64,000 nt of DNA from Macrocybe gigantea (taxonomy: Eukaryota > Basidiomycota > Agaricomycetes > Agaricales > Callistosporiaceae). Location: positions 1 through 64,000 of the forward strand of contig SJRY01000084.1 of the NCBI GenBank assembly GCA_011319805.1, in the 5' to 3' direction. How positions within the stretch are numbered: the first letter of the stretch is position 1; each line of letters begins with the position of its first letter. Under the pieces are notes generated by a model. The model saw nothing but the letters and a program-made list of their open reading frames with translations. It was not told the origin of the DNA and did not search any database. Shown piece after piece: positions 34,101 to 47,355 of this stretch. Made by a program: the position numbers and the translations under genes.

Positions 34101-35001
34101 TCTGGCCAAAGGAAGCCTTCGGGATGGGCCTTGTTGACGAGATTTCGACGATCCTCGGTATAGCGACTGGTTGGGATAAAAGGAGGGGGATTTGGGGATA
34201 GTTTCGGCATACTGGCAAGGGGGTCTCCGTGGATTTCGCGGAGGATTCGAAATTTGCCATTATGGGAAGTGGGGCAACGACGGAACGGACTTTGAGGGCG
34301 ACGGGCTTGTATTTACGTTTCGTGAATGTCACATGATTCGGAGGGGTATGTCTAGAAAGTTCGGGAGCGCACCTGGTCACATCATATAAATAAACAAAAT
34401 CGGAAGAGGAAGTGTTCGTGGTGTTGAAACCACTCTGAAATTGCATCTGAGGTCGTGTTGGATGACCACTAGACTTGTACAGTAAAGCTGAATCGGGGAA
34501 ATGGAAATATCACAGGCCGAAAGATATAAGGATGAAAGATAATTTGAAATGGACGTATCGGGAGCGGAATTAGAACGGGATTGGGAGCAGGAACCTGGGC
34601 ATAGTAATCGAGGCGAAGATCCAAATTGTCTTGAGTTTTGTCCAAAAACAACGAAAGCATAATCGCCATCAGCTACGTGTCCTCTATCTGTGAAAAAATC
34701 CACTGCAGCAGGTCTTCTTTCCTGGCATCATGTATTTCGGTTTGCCATGGGGCTGAGTCAGGATCATAGTATGTCTGTTGGTGTTGGGATCATGTATTGT
34801 AATGGTTTGATCCTTGTTCCGGTAGTTTCTCGAGAGATTCAGTTAAGATGTCAAAGGGGCGACCGAGGAGGATATCATAGGTGGGGTTAGCAATACATGG
34901 ATTTGGGCATAGAGGGTGATTTCATTGATAGTAACCAGGATGTTTCGGGATAATCCAAGCATTTGTCGATTTCGCCATTGGCTGACTGCATATCGAGGCG
35001 G
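34101..35001 (-). pseudogene. AS protease C-terminal part and linker to RT
   Basis: It continues the protease after the solo LTR with DMQSANGEIDKCL near 34995, then a linker of low similarity to anything known, to the RT. It is broken by stops. Confidence 0.55.
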
Positions 35002-35005
35002 ACGG

Positions 35006-36129
35006 TGATAACTATCGGGAAGCACTAACCTACAAACCAACAAGGTGGAATGAAGGAAGCGTCAGTCCCTATCCGAGGCTGTATAAACTACGAGCTGTTC
35101 AAGTCACAGAGTAACCCGAGGGACTGTAGCGTGAAAGGGGGGGGAATGGAACGAAGTGAATATGGATGGTTTCGAGCAGATTTCGGGGTTTTCGAAACAA
35201 GGCGGCTAGACTTAGCTGAATTCCCGCGATATCGAGGGCTTTGGTGAGGTTTCGGAAGGGTTTCGACGATAGTGACTTCCATGCAAAGCCAGGGACACTG
35301 ATTTCGAGACTGAGTGCTGTGGCTCCACGCGAGCGCGACACTTTGAGATCGGATAACACAAGGACTCCACATGAGTCGTAGACTGCAAGACTGCTGAAGG
35401 ATTGAGACGGTAACTTTTTCTATGTTGTTACAATGCCCACCAAGTACATGGGTTTTTATAGATGAGAAGATTTCGAGTATTGGAATAACCGGCAAAGTTG
35501 AAACCGAATGAGAGAACGTATCATATGATTTCGAAGGGTCGTTTAGTGGCTGAAACGTCGGGGAGATGTAAGTCCGTTCGAAATCTGAACATAAAAGGTG
35601 AAACAGTAGGTAAAAGAAATTCCGAAACCGGTGCCACGCATCGTAGAATGGAACGTGAAAATAATCTAAGGAACGTAGAATGTATCAGTGAAATATGAGT
35701 CATGAATTTTGAAATGAGAGTGGATGAAACTTTAGTAGCGTGCTCGAAATCCCTTGTTTCGAATGTACTGCGGCGAGGCAGTGTCGGAATGGCGGGAAGC
35801 ATGAGGCGGGCGATATCGAAAATGGTAGTAGTCTTGCCATATCGGGATCTGGAATCGGAGGAGGCATTAGGATAAAGACTGCCTGACCGGATTGGGCGGT
35901 TATAGGAAGCGCAGAAGGTCCGGAATGTATGGTTCGATGCGTTTGGCGAAGTGTCGGGACTGGAATGGAAGCCTCACGGAGTTGTCGACATCCTGAGTAC
36001 TCGAACGAGAAGTCAGCGGCTGGACTGCGGTATCATGCTGAGGGGGCCGAGTATGGTATGATTTCGAATGCGGGGGTGGGATTACCAAATTAGGACTTAT
36101 CGGCGGTCAGCGGCGCGGAGCGCTCATCA
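35006..36129 (-). repeat. Solo AS LTR (1,124 bp) inside AS protease
   Basis: TGATAACT...GCTCATCA on the plus strand with 4-bp TSD ACGG at 35002-35005 and 36130-36133. It is a full LTR without internal sequence, so a second AS element inserted here and was reduced by LTR-LTR recombination. Confidence 0.85.
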
Positions 36130-36640
36130 ACGGTAGGATATAGGCGATCCTGAGCTTATGAACTGCATCAGACATGGCTATAATTTGGGATCCGGGATCA
36201 ATGACACATTCAACATAGTCTTGATGATCGATGAGACATGTGATAGAGCGAAGGGCATGACTCTCTTTGGCTATGATGAGGCATTCGGGATCGATCTGGT
36301 CACAGCTCATGCTCAAAATGTAGGTTGAAATCGGGTCTTCGATGATGGTAGTGCCCCTCGGTGGCACGGCTTGTCCATATGTAGCGGTGTTGGAATCTGT
36401 GATGCCAAAAGGGAGTTCGTTAAGGTTGATTGATTTCGACGGGAAGGTATCTTTGTCAGGGATTTCCTCGATGGTAGCTCGAAACACAGGTTCGGGAATG
36501 CTGCACTCCTGGGACATGACTGCGATGGGGTTGGTCTCGTTAGCTACCCGTTTTGGAGTGACAAGCTCATGCATCTTCGATCTGATTTTGGGGGAAAGGG
36601 AAAGGAGGGCCTCGTTGGAGATTTGAGTGGTGCCTTTCAA
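36130..36640 (-). pseudogene. AS protease N-terminal part
   Basis: Contains CVIDPGSQIIAMS (near 36200), the aspartic protease active-site region in DPGS form. It is cut by the solo LTR at 36129. A linker (37046-36738) lies between it and gag. Confidence 0.65.
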
Positions 36641-37002
36641 AATGGTTTCGAAGACTTCATCTGCATGCTTTTTATCGACGACGGGGAAAACGTTCTGTAG
36701 GCGGGTTGTTTCGAGGGGTCCTTGTTAGTTGGTTTGGCTACTGGGGCGGGAGCTGCAAAGTTTCGGGTTGTGGGAGGAGCGTAACGAACTTCAGGAACAT
36801 CGCGGAAGGGATGGATGGGTCCCTCGTGATGGATGGTTTCGGTCTGGGTATTCTCAGGAAGAGTTTGTGAAGAAGGAGCTGGGGATACTTCCTTTTCTTT
36901 ACCTTTTGATGCCGAAGTACTGGCCTCGGGATTCGGCGGCTGACCTGGGGATAGTTCTGGATTTCGAGGTGAAGAAGCAACTGCAGGAGTTTCGGGATTG
37001 AC

Positions 37003-38337
37003 TCAGCGGTTTGCGTGAGGTGGACCTCTGTGGGTGATTTTGACATGATCCATAATGGTGCGGCGGTTGGCGAGGACTTGGGCTTCGAGATTTAGCTGAC
37101 AGATACGTTCTTGGATATCAGACAGGTGGTCGTTGACCTGGGTACTGGCTGTGGGATTTACGGCATAAGCATAGGTGGAGTCGCTCGGGACTATGGGATT
37201 CTCTGTAGGGTTATAAGTTGCGACAGAAAGGAGCATTTGGCCGGTGGTGTCTGCATTGGAGGTAATGATTCCGCGTGGTCGCTCATTAGGATACTGCCTA
37301 TAATATTCGTTGACACGTTCCTGCATAGTGGCACCTCGAATAGCTCTCGGAATTTCGGCCTGTGTCGGGAGTGTGATTCACCCATTGAAATCACGGCGGA
37401 TAAGGCCTTCACAGATATAATTCTCGGCCGTCTCACAGTTCCTAATGCGACAATCGGGTTTACCACAGAAATGACAACCCTCAGGATGGTTTCCGGGAGC
37501 TCGGGGTCAGAAGCCTCCAGTATTGGCTTGTGCCTGCATAAACTTGACGAGAACGTCGCTGATCCTGGTTGTGATGTTTTGAGTCATACTCGCAAGGATG
37601 GTGTTAAGGTCCTCCTGTTTTACAGAGGTTTCTGGAGCGGCTGAAGTACTTCGGGTTGCGGGGGCTATGGACTGGTAATGGACCGACGAAGCTCTGGGCT
37701 GTTCTTCCCGTTTAAAAACATAGGCTGCGGCATCTTGTATATCGACAAGCGAGTGGGTGAAATAGGGATCGTAATCCAGGAACTTGACTTCGAGGCGATC
37801 TCGGACTTTGGCTTGTAAATCCATGGGGAACGTGCATTCGTAGGCCCTAGCTTGCTCTTTGGCTGACATCTCTTCTTTGTCAACTAGATACTTCGTGATA
37901 GTGTAAAATTTGCGGTAATATTCCATGAGCTGTTCGTGGGTCCTGATGCCGAGGCGACTGGTTTCACCAATGAGCCAGTCTAAATCGCCCATGTTATAGC
38001 GATGTTTGTCTTCAGCTCCGGGGTAGAGACGCTGAATGGCATCTCGGAAGTCAGCATAAGGGCGACCTTTGAACTCTGGGAGGCTTTCCCAAAGCTCGGA
38101 GGTCACAAAATCAGGATAACGAATGGCATACTCCTTCTTCTGCGTGTCATCCGTGACTCCGGCATCACTGAAGAGGTGGTCAAGTTCTCTGAAGTATTGG
38201 GAGAGCTCACGGGGCTGCGTGGGATCGAAATGTGGAGCTGTGGAGTGGCCACGAGCTGGCATAGTTACTAGCCATGTGGGAGCGGGGTCACCGATACCAG
38301 CGCCGGACACGGGATTGTTGGTTTCATTGTTAGACAT
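37003..38337 (-). pseudogene. AS gag, one stop after the zinc knuckle
   Basis: ATG at 38337-38335 (MSNNETNNPVSGAGIG). The capsid-like region includes FDPTQPRELSQYFRELDHLF and FRDAIQRLYPGAEDKHRY, open to 37507. The zinc knuckle CHFCGKPDCRIRNC is at about 37470 (cysteine in place of the usual histidine). A frame break near 37505 and a TGA near 37378 interrupt the frame; it continues at 37326-37003 (MQERVNEYYRQYPNERPRG). Confidence 0.75.
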
Positions 38338-38733
38338 GCTGGATAACAGATTTTGAACTGATTGTTGGAGATCACGGAGTTGTTGGATATTTCGGGAAGG
38401 GGTTCTTTCAGGAGGGGACTGTGATGGAATTGGATTGATAAGGATGGGACTTGAGTCTAGTGTCGAAAGCGGGTTTGAAAGGAGTTCTAGATCGGAATCC
38501 GTTTCTTGTTTGACTGAGGCTGGGGATAAGGGTTCGGGAGATGAAGGTAGCGAGTCGGGAAGAGAGATAAGGAGTTCAGGAGAGGGTGCTCGTGAGCGTG
38601 GAACAGGTGATCGACAGAGATTTCGGAGACCCGGGGTTTGTCTCCTGCGAGCGGCTGCCTGGTGCGGGAGGTAACAGTGGACGAGGTAGAAGATTGGCGG
38701 TTGGGGTTACTTGAAATCTTGAACTAGCCCCTT

Positions 38734-38746
38734 GCGGTGGGCTCCA
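38734..38746 (-). promoter_or_regulatory. AS tRNA-type primer binding site
   Basis: TGGAGCCCACCGC on the minus strand, 3 nt after the 5' LTR. It would pair with a tRNA ending GCGGTGGGCTCCA. This contrasts with the self-primed SP family. Confidence 0.65.
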
Positions 38747-38749
38747 AAA

Positions 38750-39878
38750 TGATAACTATCGGGTAGCACTAACCTACAAACCAACAAGGTGGAATGAAGG
38801 AAGCGTCAGTCCCAATCCAAGGCTGTATAAACTATGAGCTGTTCAAGTCACAGAGTAACCTGAGGGACTGTAGAGTGAAGGGAGGGGAATGGAACGAAGT
38901 GATTATGGATGGTTTCAAGCAGATTTCGGGGTTTTCGAAACAAGGTGGTTAGACTTAGCTGAATTCCCGCGTGATATCGAGGGCTTCGGTGAGGGTTTCG
39001 GAAGGGTTTCGACGATAGTGACTTCCACGCGAAGCCAGGGACACTGATTTCGAGACTGAGTACTGTGGCTCCATGCAAGCACGACACTTTGAGATTGGAT
39101 AACATAAGGACTCCACACAAGTCATAGACTGCGAGACTGCTGAAGGACTGAGACGGTAACTTTTTCTATGTCCTTACAAATGCCAAGTACATGGGTTTTT
39201 ATAGATGAGAAGATTTCGAGTATTGGAATAACCGGCAAAGTTGAAACCGAATGAGAGAACGTATTGTATGATTTCGAAAGGGTTGTTTAGTGGCTGAAAT
39301 GTCAGGGAGATGTAAGTCCATTCGAAATCTGAACATAAAGGGTGAAACAGTAGGTAAAAGAACATCCCGAAACCGGTGCCATGCGTCGTAGAATGGAACG
39401 TGAAAATAATCTAAGGAACGTAGAATGTATCAGTGAAATATGAGTCATGAATTTCGAAATGAGAGTGGATGAAACGGTAGCGTGCTCGAAATCCCTTGTT
39501 TCGAATGTACTGCAGCGAGGCAGTGTCAGGAACGTGGGAAGGTGTGAGGCGGTGCAATATCGAAAATGGTAGTAGTCTTGCCATATCGGGATCTGGGAAT
39601 CGGGGGAGGCATATAGGAATAAGACTGCCTGACCGGATTGGGCGGTATAGGAAGCACAGAATGTCTGGAATGTATGGGTGCGATGCATTTGGCGAAGTGT
39701 CAGGGACCTGGAATGGAAGCCTCACAGAGTTGTCGACATCCTGAGTACTCGAACGAGAAGTCAGCAGCTGGACTGCGGTATCATGCTGAGGGGGCCGAGT
39801 AGTGGTATGATTTCGAATGCGGGGGTGGGATTACCAAATTAGGACTTATTGGCGGTCAGCAGCGCAGAGCGCTCATCA
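38750..39878 (-). repeat. AS 5' LTR (1,129 bp)
   Basis: Partner of 27387-28486. A TATA-like TATAAAAAC on the minus strand at 39203-39195 is the likely element promoter. Confidence 0.9.
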
Positions 39879-39882
39879 ACAG

Positions 39883-41201
39883 ATGGCAAGATATGAAGAA
39901 AACCTAGCAGAGAAGGACGACATACAAATGATCAAAGAAGCAGCATTCATTCAACATCTGGAAGAGAATAATGAACAAGACTTCGAATTTATGATGTTCG
40001 AGGATGAACACCCACAGAAAGAAGAAGCAGAAAATAATGAAACAATGCAAACAAGAGGAATCACGATGATCGAATCCTCAAGGATAGAACAAATTTGACA
40101 ATGCACACGAAGGGAGACGATTGTAACAACAGGACTGAAGGAAAAACCACACTGGTTCACAGAAGACGACCACATCATATATGTAGGAGGAAAAATCTAT
40201 GTTCCTCCAGACAACAAACTGAAGGAAAACATCATGTTTGAACACCACAACACACCCATCGGAGGACACCCAGGGCAATACCGCATGCACGAGCTCATAA
40301 GCCGCACCTATTGGTGGCCATCAATGCTAACGGACATCAAGAAGTATGTCAATGGATGCGAAACATGTCAGCAAAACAAAATCATCCGACAAAAGAAACA
40401 CGCACCCCTGCACCCGCACGAAGTCCCACAGCAACCATGGGAAGATATCGGAGTAGATTTCATAGGACCACTACCCAGCTCGAATGGCTTTAATGCCATC
40501 ACCGCAGTCACAGACCGCCTGACCAAGATGATCCACCTAGTTCCCACAAAGACCGAACTCACAGCAGAAGGTCTTGCACGACTATACCGAGACAAAGTGT
40601 GGCGGCTTTATGGAATCCCGCGAAAGATCATCAGTGATCGAGGACCCCAGTTCGCAGTGCGATTCATGACAGCACTTCTAAAATTACTCGGAACAAAGCA
40701 AAATCTATCAACGGCCTATCACCCACAGACAGATGGACAGGCGGAACGATCCCACCAAGAAACGGAAGCCTTCCTCAGAAGCTTCACAAACAACTTACAG
40801 GATGATTGGGCAGAATGGATAGCAATTGCAGAGTACCAGTACAATGACAAAGCACACCAGGGAACGAAGGAGACACCATTCTACCTCAACTATGGAATGC
40901 ACCCCTGGAAGGGAGAGCCACAGATGACAGAAGGGAACAACCCCACAGCAAAGGACTTCATCAAAAGAATGAACCAAATACAAAAGGAAGCAAATGCTGC
41001 GCTGCAGTACGCACAAACACGAGCCAAAGACAATTACGATGTGAGGCGAAGACCAGCCCATGAATACAAGAAAGGGGATAGAGTATGGCTAGAAGCCACC
41101 AATATCACAGTCAATCGACCATCAAAGAAGTTATCAGCACTCCGATACGGACCATTCAAGGTGGTTGAAAAGAAAGGAGCCTCGGCATATTGCCTGGAAC
41201 T
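39883..41201 (+). pseudogene. SP copy C pol, integrase part
   Basis: It resumes after the AS insertion (ATGGCAAGATATGAAG). The ORF 40234-41253 holds the HHCC finger (GGHPGQYRMHEL...CETCQQNK), the DDE core (GVDFIGPLPSSNGF; DRGPQFAVRFM; TDGQAERSHQETEAF) and the GPY-like end (LRYGPFKVVEKKGASAY), with its last 17 codons reading into the S LTR. It has one stop near 40096. It is cut by element S at 41201. Confidence 0.88.
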
Positions 41202-41374
41202 TGTAAGCAGGGCTTACTCGACAATAGGAGGAGGGCGAGGAGGACTTACATAAGGCCTATATAAGGCTGCCACAAGCTGTACTGATCCCCAGCTTCCAAT
41301 CCCACGTGTCGTAACTGTTTTTGTGCCTGTCCCAGTTCAGTGTCGTATGCCGCCCACCTTGTGGCGTGCTTACA
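41202..41374 (+). repeat. S 5' LTR (173 bp)
   Basis: TGTAAGCAGG...GTGCTTACA, with short inverted ends. TATATAA at 41258-41264. It is unusually short for a Ty3 LTR. It is followed by CTTTTTTTTTAAAC. Confidence 0.9.
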
Positions 41375-41594
41375 CTTTTTTTTTAAACACTCTTGACATG
41401 TGAAAAACTGTTTATCCTTGCTCTCGTCTCTTATTACTCGTCCATCACGTACTCATTGTCAAACTGCCTCCGCAAACCGGACCCTCAGGGAACAGTGCGT
41501 CCCTGAAATCGGACCAGAGAGGTAGAAGAACCAGCGCTAACGAATCTGGTACAGGTACTCCTTCGACATCCAGTTGTAGAGGGCGCTCCCAGTC

Positions 41595-43400
41595 GTGGCC
41601 TGCGTCTTTGGCTCGCACAGAGATAAACACTCGAAGCAAATCAGTCAGCCCACATTTACAGGGCGCTCCTGCGACTCCGGCCACAGACTCCCAAATGACC
41701 CCCAGGACCTCTCATTGCCTGCTGCTCATGGGATGGTGTCCAACGTCCCTGGAGAACTCAGACGACATGCATATAATCCCCTAGGAGCGGACTTTCCCAA
41801 CCTGCTTTTATCCCTGCTCACTCCCTTACCAGAAACAGAGCTCGAGGACCTCGTGTCTTTGAATTCAGACCACAAACTCGCACAGAACAGCACTGCAAGC
41901 ATCAATCAGGCACATATAGCTACTCGAGACTCGGATAAAGGACTTTCCAAAGACATGAAGAGTTCTCCAGAGCAGTCCCCAGCCCCCGTTTACCCACCAG
42001 CCCCTGTTGCCTCTGATACCAAACCCATTTCCCGCCCCGATTCACCTGAATTTAAACCAGTTCCCCATCCCAAATGCTCCCGGCTCCCTTCTGAATCAGA
42101 TTCTGACTCAGACGCACTAGTTATTGCAGCCGCATTCAAGAAAGCAAAGAAGATGTCTACCCCAGGTGTCGCCTCCATTGTCTTCCCTCTCGACAAACAA
42201 CCTCCAAAGCTGACCGAGAGTGAGATTTCCGCCAAGGTCATGCAAGAATTCGAAGACACGTGCCTGTTACAGATGCCGCCCAAAGGACTATTCAATTTCT
42301 TATCTTATCTTTCCCCCATCCCTTATCCTCCCCATCACACTGCGCAGTGCGCAGCCATCGAGTCATTCCACTTTCCTAGTCACTCCGAGTCATCACTTCC
42401 TTAGTCTTACTCATCCGCAGCCCACAGCATTTGCGCAGTCCGTGGTCCGTGCTCGAGTACTGTAACGTATATAAGGACTCCCAGATGTACCAGTAGCGCT
42501 AGGCTTAATATTCCATTTGCCATCGTCTTAAACCACTCTCGCACTTAGTCTGCCCGAGTCCTTTAAGATTCGTCTAGCCTAACAGTGCCTTTCCTACTTC
42601 GAAAACAAAAATATTGAGGATGCTGATCATGTTAAGAAGATTTTGAACGCGTTCAGCAACAATCACATCAAAGATTGGATCCGTAACAACAGGGATTGCC
42701 TCACAGCGGGCGATTGGTCTACGTTTATTAAGGACTTCAAGAAAAAGTTCTTGGTCAAGCACTGGGAACACCAGGTCCGCCGTGAAGTGGTAACCATGAT
42801 GCCCAGACAGGATCAGACCTTCCATGACTATGCGAACAGCGTCATATCCCTCAACAGTCTGCTCAGAGCCAAAAAGCTCGATGACAAGACCATCAAGCTC
42901 TTGCTCGACGGACATCTCCCGATCGATCTTGCAAAGAAATGTGACCAAGGCAAGCTCTATGATGGGAAGGAAGACATCGATGACTGGATCGACGAGGTGG
43001 AGATCCTCGATGACGATTATAGGACGGAGCTCAGGCAGGCATGCGAGTTTGCAGAGGACACCGCTCATGCTTCCAAGAGACCCAAGATGACAGAACCAGC
43101 CAAAAAGGCTACCCCGTCATCGTCTGCGGCCCCATCTGCGACGAATACCCTGTCCCAGACCCCGGTGCCTGTCTCTGGTTCTAACCCCACCCCCAGTCCT
43201 TCATCGCGCCCGTACACCCGTCCTCTCACGGAGGAGCAGCGAACGTTGCTGAGGGAGCACCGTGGATGTTTCAAATGCCGGCGCTTCTATGCCAGGCATT
43301 TCAAGGATTACTGCACGGAAACGATGATCAACCAGACCCTGACCCTGGAGGAGGTGCTGAAGTGCAAGGTTGAGTGGGAGGCATCGTGGAAGGGAAAGAG
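41595..43400 (+). pseudogene. S gag, interrupted by a solo SP LTR
   Basis: Frame 41595-42264 and, after removal of the LTR plus one TSD, it reads on without a break (EFEDTC then LSYFENKNIEDADHV). It includes DWIRNNRDCLTAGDWSTF and a CCHC-like knuckle with a longer loop, CFKCRRFYARHFKDYC, near 43270. The N-terminal start is uncertain. Confidence 0.75.
42265..42584 (+). repeat. Solo SP LTR in S gag (320 bp)
   Basis: TSD GTGCC at 42260-42264 and 42585-42589. Its sequence is closest by eye to the copy B LTRs (CTTTAAGATTCG end). It has no internal SP sequence. Confidence 0.92.
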
Positions 43401-46400
43401 CTCTTCAATCTCTGCTGTCGTGAAAGAAGAACCCGTGGATCTGGTGACCAGCACATCTATCTCCGTCATCGGCGCCATACTGCCTACGGCCACTCTCGAG
43501 CCTGATTTGAGCACCAGTACAGTGGATAGCGAGGTGAGAGCCCCGCTTGAAGTGCTGCATCTCTTGTGGATGGCAAAGGTCCATGGAGATGAGGACTTTC
43601 CGTCCCCCATATCAACTATGATTGACACCGGAGCCCACTTAGTTTTGATCAAACCCGAAACCATTGAACGTCTGCATTTGCCCCGCCGAAAGTTGAACAA
43701 AACTATCTCTGTTTCCATTGCGATCAACGCTGATTCGAACAAGAAAAAGATTACACATCTAGAAGAATATGTGTCCCTCACTGTTATGTCAGAAGACCTC
43801 GCTTGGGTGGCGAAACCTGTGAAAGCAATCATCACCCCCGGTCTCTGCATCGATGTATTATTAGGATTGCCTTTCTTGTCACATAACTCGCTCCTCGTAG
43901 ATGTTGAACTGCACACGGTGACTCATTGCACGTCTAGCTATGACTTGTTACATCCTAATCCAAAGTTGTTACATTGCCCATTTCGAATTGAATCTCCTGC
44001 ACAAATTAGATCTCAGAAAGCGAAAAACTTGAAATACCACCATGAAAAAGTATTGCCCCAGCTCAAAACTGTGCTCGCAGCACGTCGTGAACACCTGCAG
44101 ATTTCAGGCGCAATAGATGAGGACCCCCCTGTCGATCCTATTCAGGTGGTAAAGGATCGGATTGTGGCACTTGGCGTAATCGCAGACCATGAAGCCTGGG
44201 AAGCTAAGGTGTGCGAGGAGTTTAAGAATGTGTTCGAGGCTATCCCGCATGTCAGGGAACTGCCGACAGAAGTGGTCACAAAGATCAATTTGAAGGACGC
44301 AAGTCGAACGATCGTGACTCAATCTTACGCGTGCCCCCAGAAATACAGAGAAGCATGGCAGACGTTGATCTCACAACACTTGGAGGCTGGTCAGATTCGT
44401 CACTCTTCTTCACCAATGCATCCCCCTCCTTCATTATTCCGAAAGCTGATCTGATGGTCTTGCCACAGTGGGTTAATGATTACAGGCAGCTGAACGACAA
44501 CGTTGTCGTGGATAGCCATCTGTTGCCCCGAATCGATGACATCCTGAATGACTGCGCGAAGGGTAAGATTTGGTTGAAGATAGATATGATGAATTCGTTC
44601 TTCCAAACCAGAATGCACCCGGACGACATCCCGTTGACAGCGGTTACCACCCCGTTTGGCTTGTATGAATGGGTGGTGATGCCGATGGGGTTCAAAAATG
44701 CCCCCGCCATCCACCAAAGATGAGTCGCCATGGCACTACGAGACCTCATTGGTAAAATCTGCCATGTATATTTAGATGACATCATCATTTGGTCAGATAA
44801 TGAAGAGCAGCATGAGCACCATGTATGGATGGTCCTGGAGGCACTGCGACTTGCCAAGCTTTACTGTAACCCGAAGAAATCTGTCTTCTTCCAAAACCAT
44901 GTATCCTTCCTTGGCCATATTATCTTGCAGGACGGAATTGAGGCCGACCCGGCTAAGGTGGAATGAATTCTGAATTGGCCTGTACCCCGGTCCGCTTCTC
45001 AGATCCGCCAGTTCTTGGGACTGGTGCAGTACATCGCGGCATTTCTTCCGAGTTTGGCTCAACACACAGCGCGCTTGAACAAGTTGATGACAAAGGCAGT
45101 GCAGGCCTCTTTCTCCGAGTGGTCGGTGCAAGACCAGATTGCTTTTGATGCCATCAAGAAGATCGTTGTTGGGAGAGACTGTCTAATGACTATCGACTAT
45201 GATAAAATGCTGGAGAACAATATCTACATGATGACGGATGCTAGCGACTATGCATCTGGAGCGATTTTGACGTTCGGTCCCACATGGGAGACAGCAAGGC
45301 CTGTGGCATTTGAATCGACGACGTTCAAAGGGGCAGAATTGAATTATCTAGTGCATGAGAAGGAACTCCTTGCAATCGTTCGTGCGCTGAAGAAGTGGCG
45401 TCCTGAATTGTTGGGTGCTAACTTTTTCGTTTACACAGACCACAAGACGTTACTCAATTTCCAGAACCAACATGATCTCTTGAGGCGTCAGGCTCGCTGG
45501 ATGGACCTTCTCTCACAATACGATATGAAGATGGTCTATATAAAGGGAGAAGATAACTCGGCCGCGGACGCACTGTCACATCTTAGCACTGTACAGGTAC
45601 ACGACTCTGTCTCTGCCAATGCCAAGGCCAAGGAGCCTTGGTCTGATGAAAATGGGCCCATCGGGTGTGTATTCGATGCGGCAGACCCTGTTGTGAAATT
45701 GGCGCCCCAGTCCCTGGCTGGAAATCCAGTACCAGACAAACCTGCTCCTGCTCCAGGACAAACTGCCATCGCTGCAGCTCTCTTGGCCATGAACCTGGAG
45801 GAGAGTCTGTTGAAGGACATCAAATGAGGCTACAATGAGGACCCATGGTGCCAGAAGCTCGGCACAGCAGGAAAGGGTTTGGACTCGGTGCAAAAGAGAA
45901 ATGACCTGTGGTACGTCATGGATCGACTTGTTATTCCTTGGGTGGCTAGGCTCCGAGAACATATTTTCCAGCTTGCACACGATGTTCTTGGTCATTTCGG
46001 ATTTGACAAGACTTACAGATCGTTGCGTGACACGTTTTATTGGCCTAACATGAGGAGAGATCTGGAAGAGGGCTACATACCTTCTTGCGACGATTGCCAG
46101 TGCAACAAGGATCGTACGAGGAAGATGGCGAGCCCATTACATCCACTTCCAGTACCAGACGGTTGTGGAGAATCGGTCATGATTGATTTCATTGGACCGC
46201 TCATGGAAGAACAGGGTTTCAACACAATCTTGATGATGACCGACCATCTGGGAGCGGATATTCAGTTGATTCCATGCAGGGGAGACATGACTGCTAAGGA
46301 TTTCGCCAGTCTATTCTTCACACATTGGTACTGTAACAATGGCTTGCCCACAGATATCGTGTCGGATTGCGACAAGTTGTTCACATCGGCATTTTGGTGT

Positions 46401-47288
46401 ACATTATCCAGTTTGGCTGGTATCAAACTGTGCATATCCTTGGCACATCACCCCCAGACAGATGGTTCAAGTGAACGTATGAATAAAACGGTTAATCAGT
46501 TACTGCATTACCACGTCAATCGATCACAGCATGGCTGGGTGTCGGCGCTCCCTTGAGTACATTTTCAAATGATGAATATGGTTAATAAATCAACAGGCTT
46601 CTCCCCGTTTCAATTACATTTGGGACGATTGCTGCGAGTCTTGCCACCATTGGTGTGGGAGGACGCAGATGCGCCTCGAGATCCTGCTCACATTGATGCA
46701 TCAGCATTCTTGCATGAGATGGAAGTTCACACTTGGGAGGCACAGGACCGATTGCTTACCGCAAAAATTTCTCAAGTCGCTCAACGTGATTCCGGGAAAA
46801 AGGAGAAAGTTTTCGAGGTGGGGCAAAAAGTATTACTGACTATGAAACACTGTAGGTGAGAATACCGCAAGAAGGGAGAAAATCGGGTTGTGAAGTTCAT
46901 GCCCCATTATGATGGACCCTACCAGATCATGGATGCCTGGCCCGAGAAATCTACTTACACTTTAGATTTACCCAACAGCCCAAACATATACCCAACCTTC
47001 CACATCTCCGAACTCAAGCCCTACCATGCCAATGATGATGAAGAATATCCAAGCTGACAATTAGAACGCCCAGGTCTGATCTTAACTGAAGATGGGCAAG
47101 AAGAGTGGGAAATCGAACAGATCCTCAACGAACGAAAATGAGGCTGCGGAGTTCAATATCTCGTTCGTTGGTGTGGCTATGGACCTGAAGACGATAGTTG
47201 GTTGCCTGGCAGAGAAGTCAACAAATGTGAGGCGCTCGATCGATGGATCACAGAGAAGGGTAGGGGGATGGACATTCCACGCCGGTAG
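43401..47288 (+). pseudogene. S pol (PR-RT-RH-IN-chromodomain), decayed
   Basis: Protease MIDTGAHLVLIKPE near 43620. RT has LKIDMMNSFFQTRMHPDD and VYLDDIIIWSD (near 44770). RNase H has MTDASDYASGAILTFG and YTDHKTLLNFQNQHD (45230-45480). Integrase is at 45879-46859 with an HHCC finger and DGSSERMNKTVNQLL. The chromodomain runs 47105-47265 (EWEIEQILNERK...LVRWCGYG). Defects are a one-base deletion near 44415 and TGA codons near 44721, 44964, 45825, 46554, 46857 and 47139, mostly explained by C-to-T in CGA. Confidence 0.88.
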
Positions 47289-47355
47289 CTTTTCCCCAGT
47301 CACACCGACTGGGGTTTTTGACGCACCCGTGCATGTGTTTTAGAGGTGGGGAGGG

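Larger units (their letters stand above)
27387..39878 (-). mobile_element. AS: Ty3/gypsy element with an antisense spliced gene
   Basis: 5' LTR 38750-39878 and 3' LTR 27387-28486. A 4-bp TSD is ACGG (27383-27386) and ACAG (39879-39882; CpG to CpA), within pol of copy C. Minus-strand order is tRNA-type primer site, gag, protease (split by a solo AS LTR at 35006-36129), RT, RNase H, integrase. Between integrase and the 3' LTR lies a plus-strand five-exon gene. The domain order places it in Ty3/gypsy; I saw no chromodomain. Confidence 0.9.

Noticed and set aside
41371..41400. T-rich tract after the S LTR as an RNA polymerase III terminator of an RNA gene
   Set aside because: No A and B boxes or RNA-like fold was recognised upstream within the LTR.
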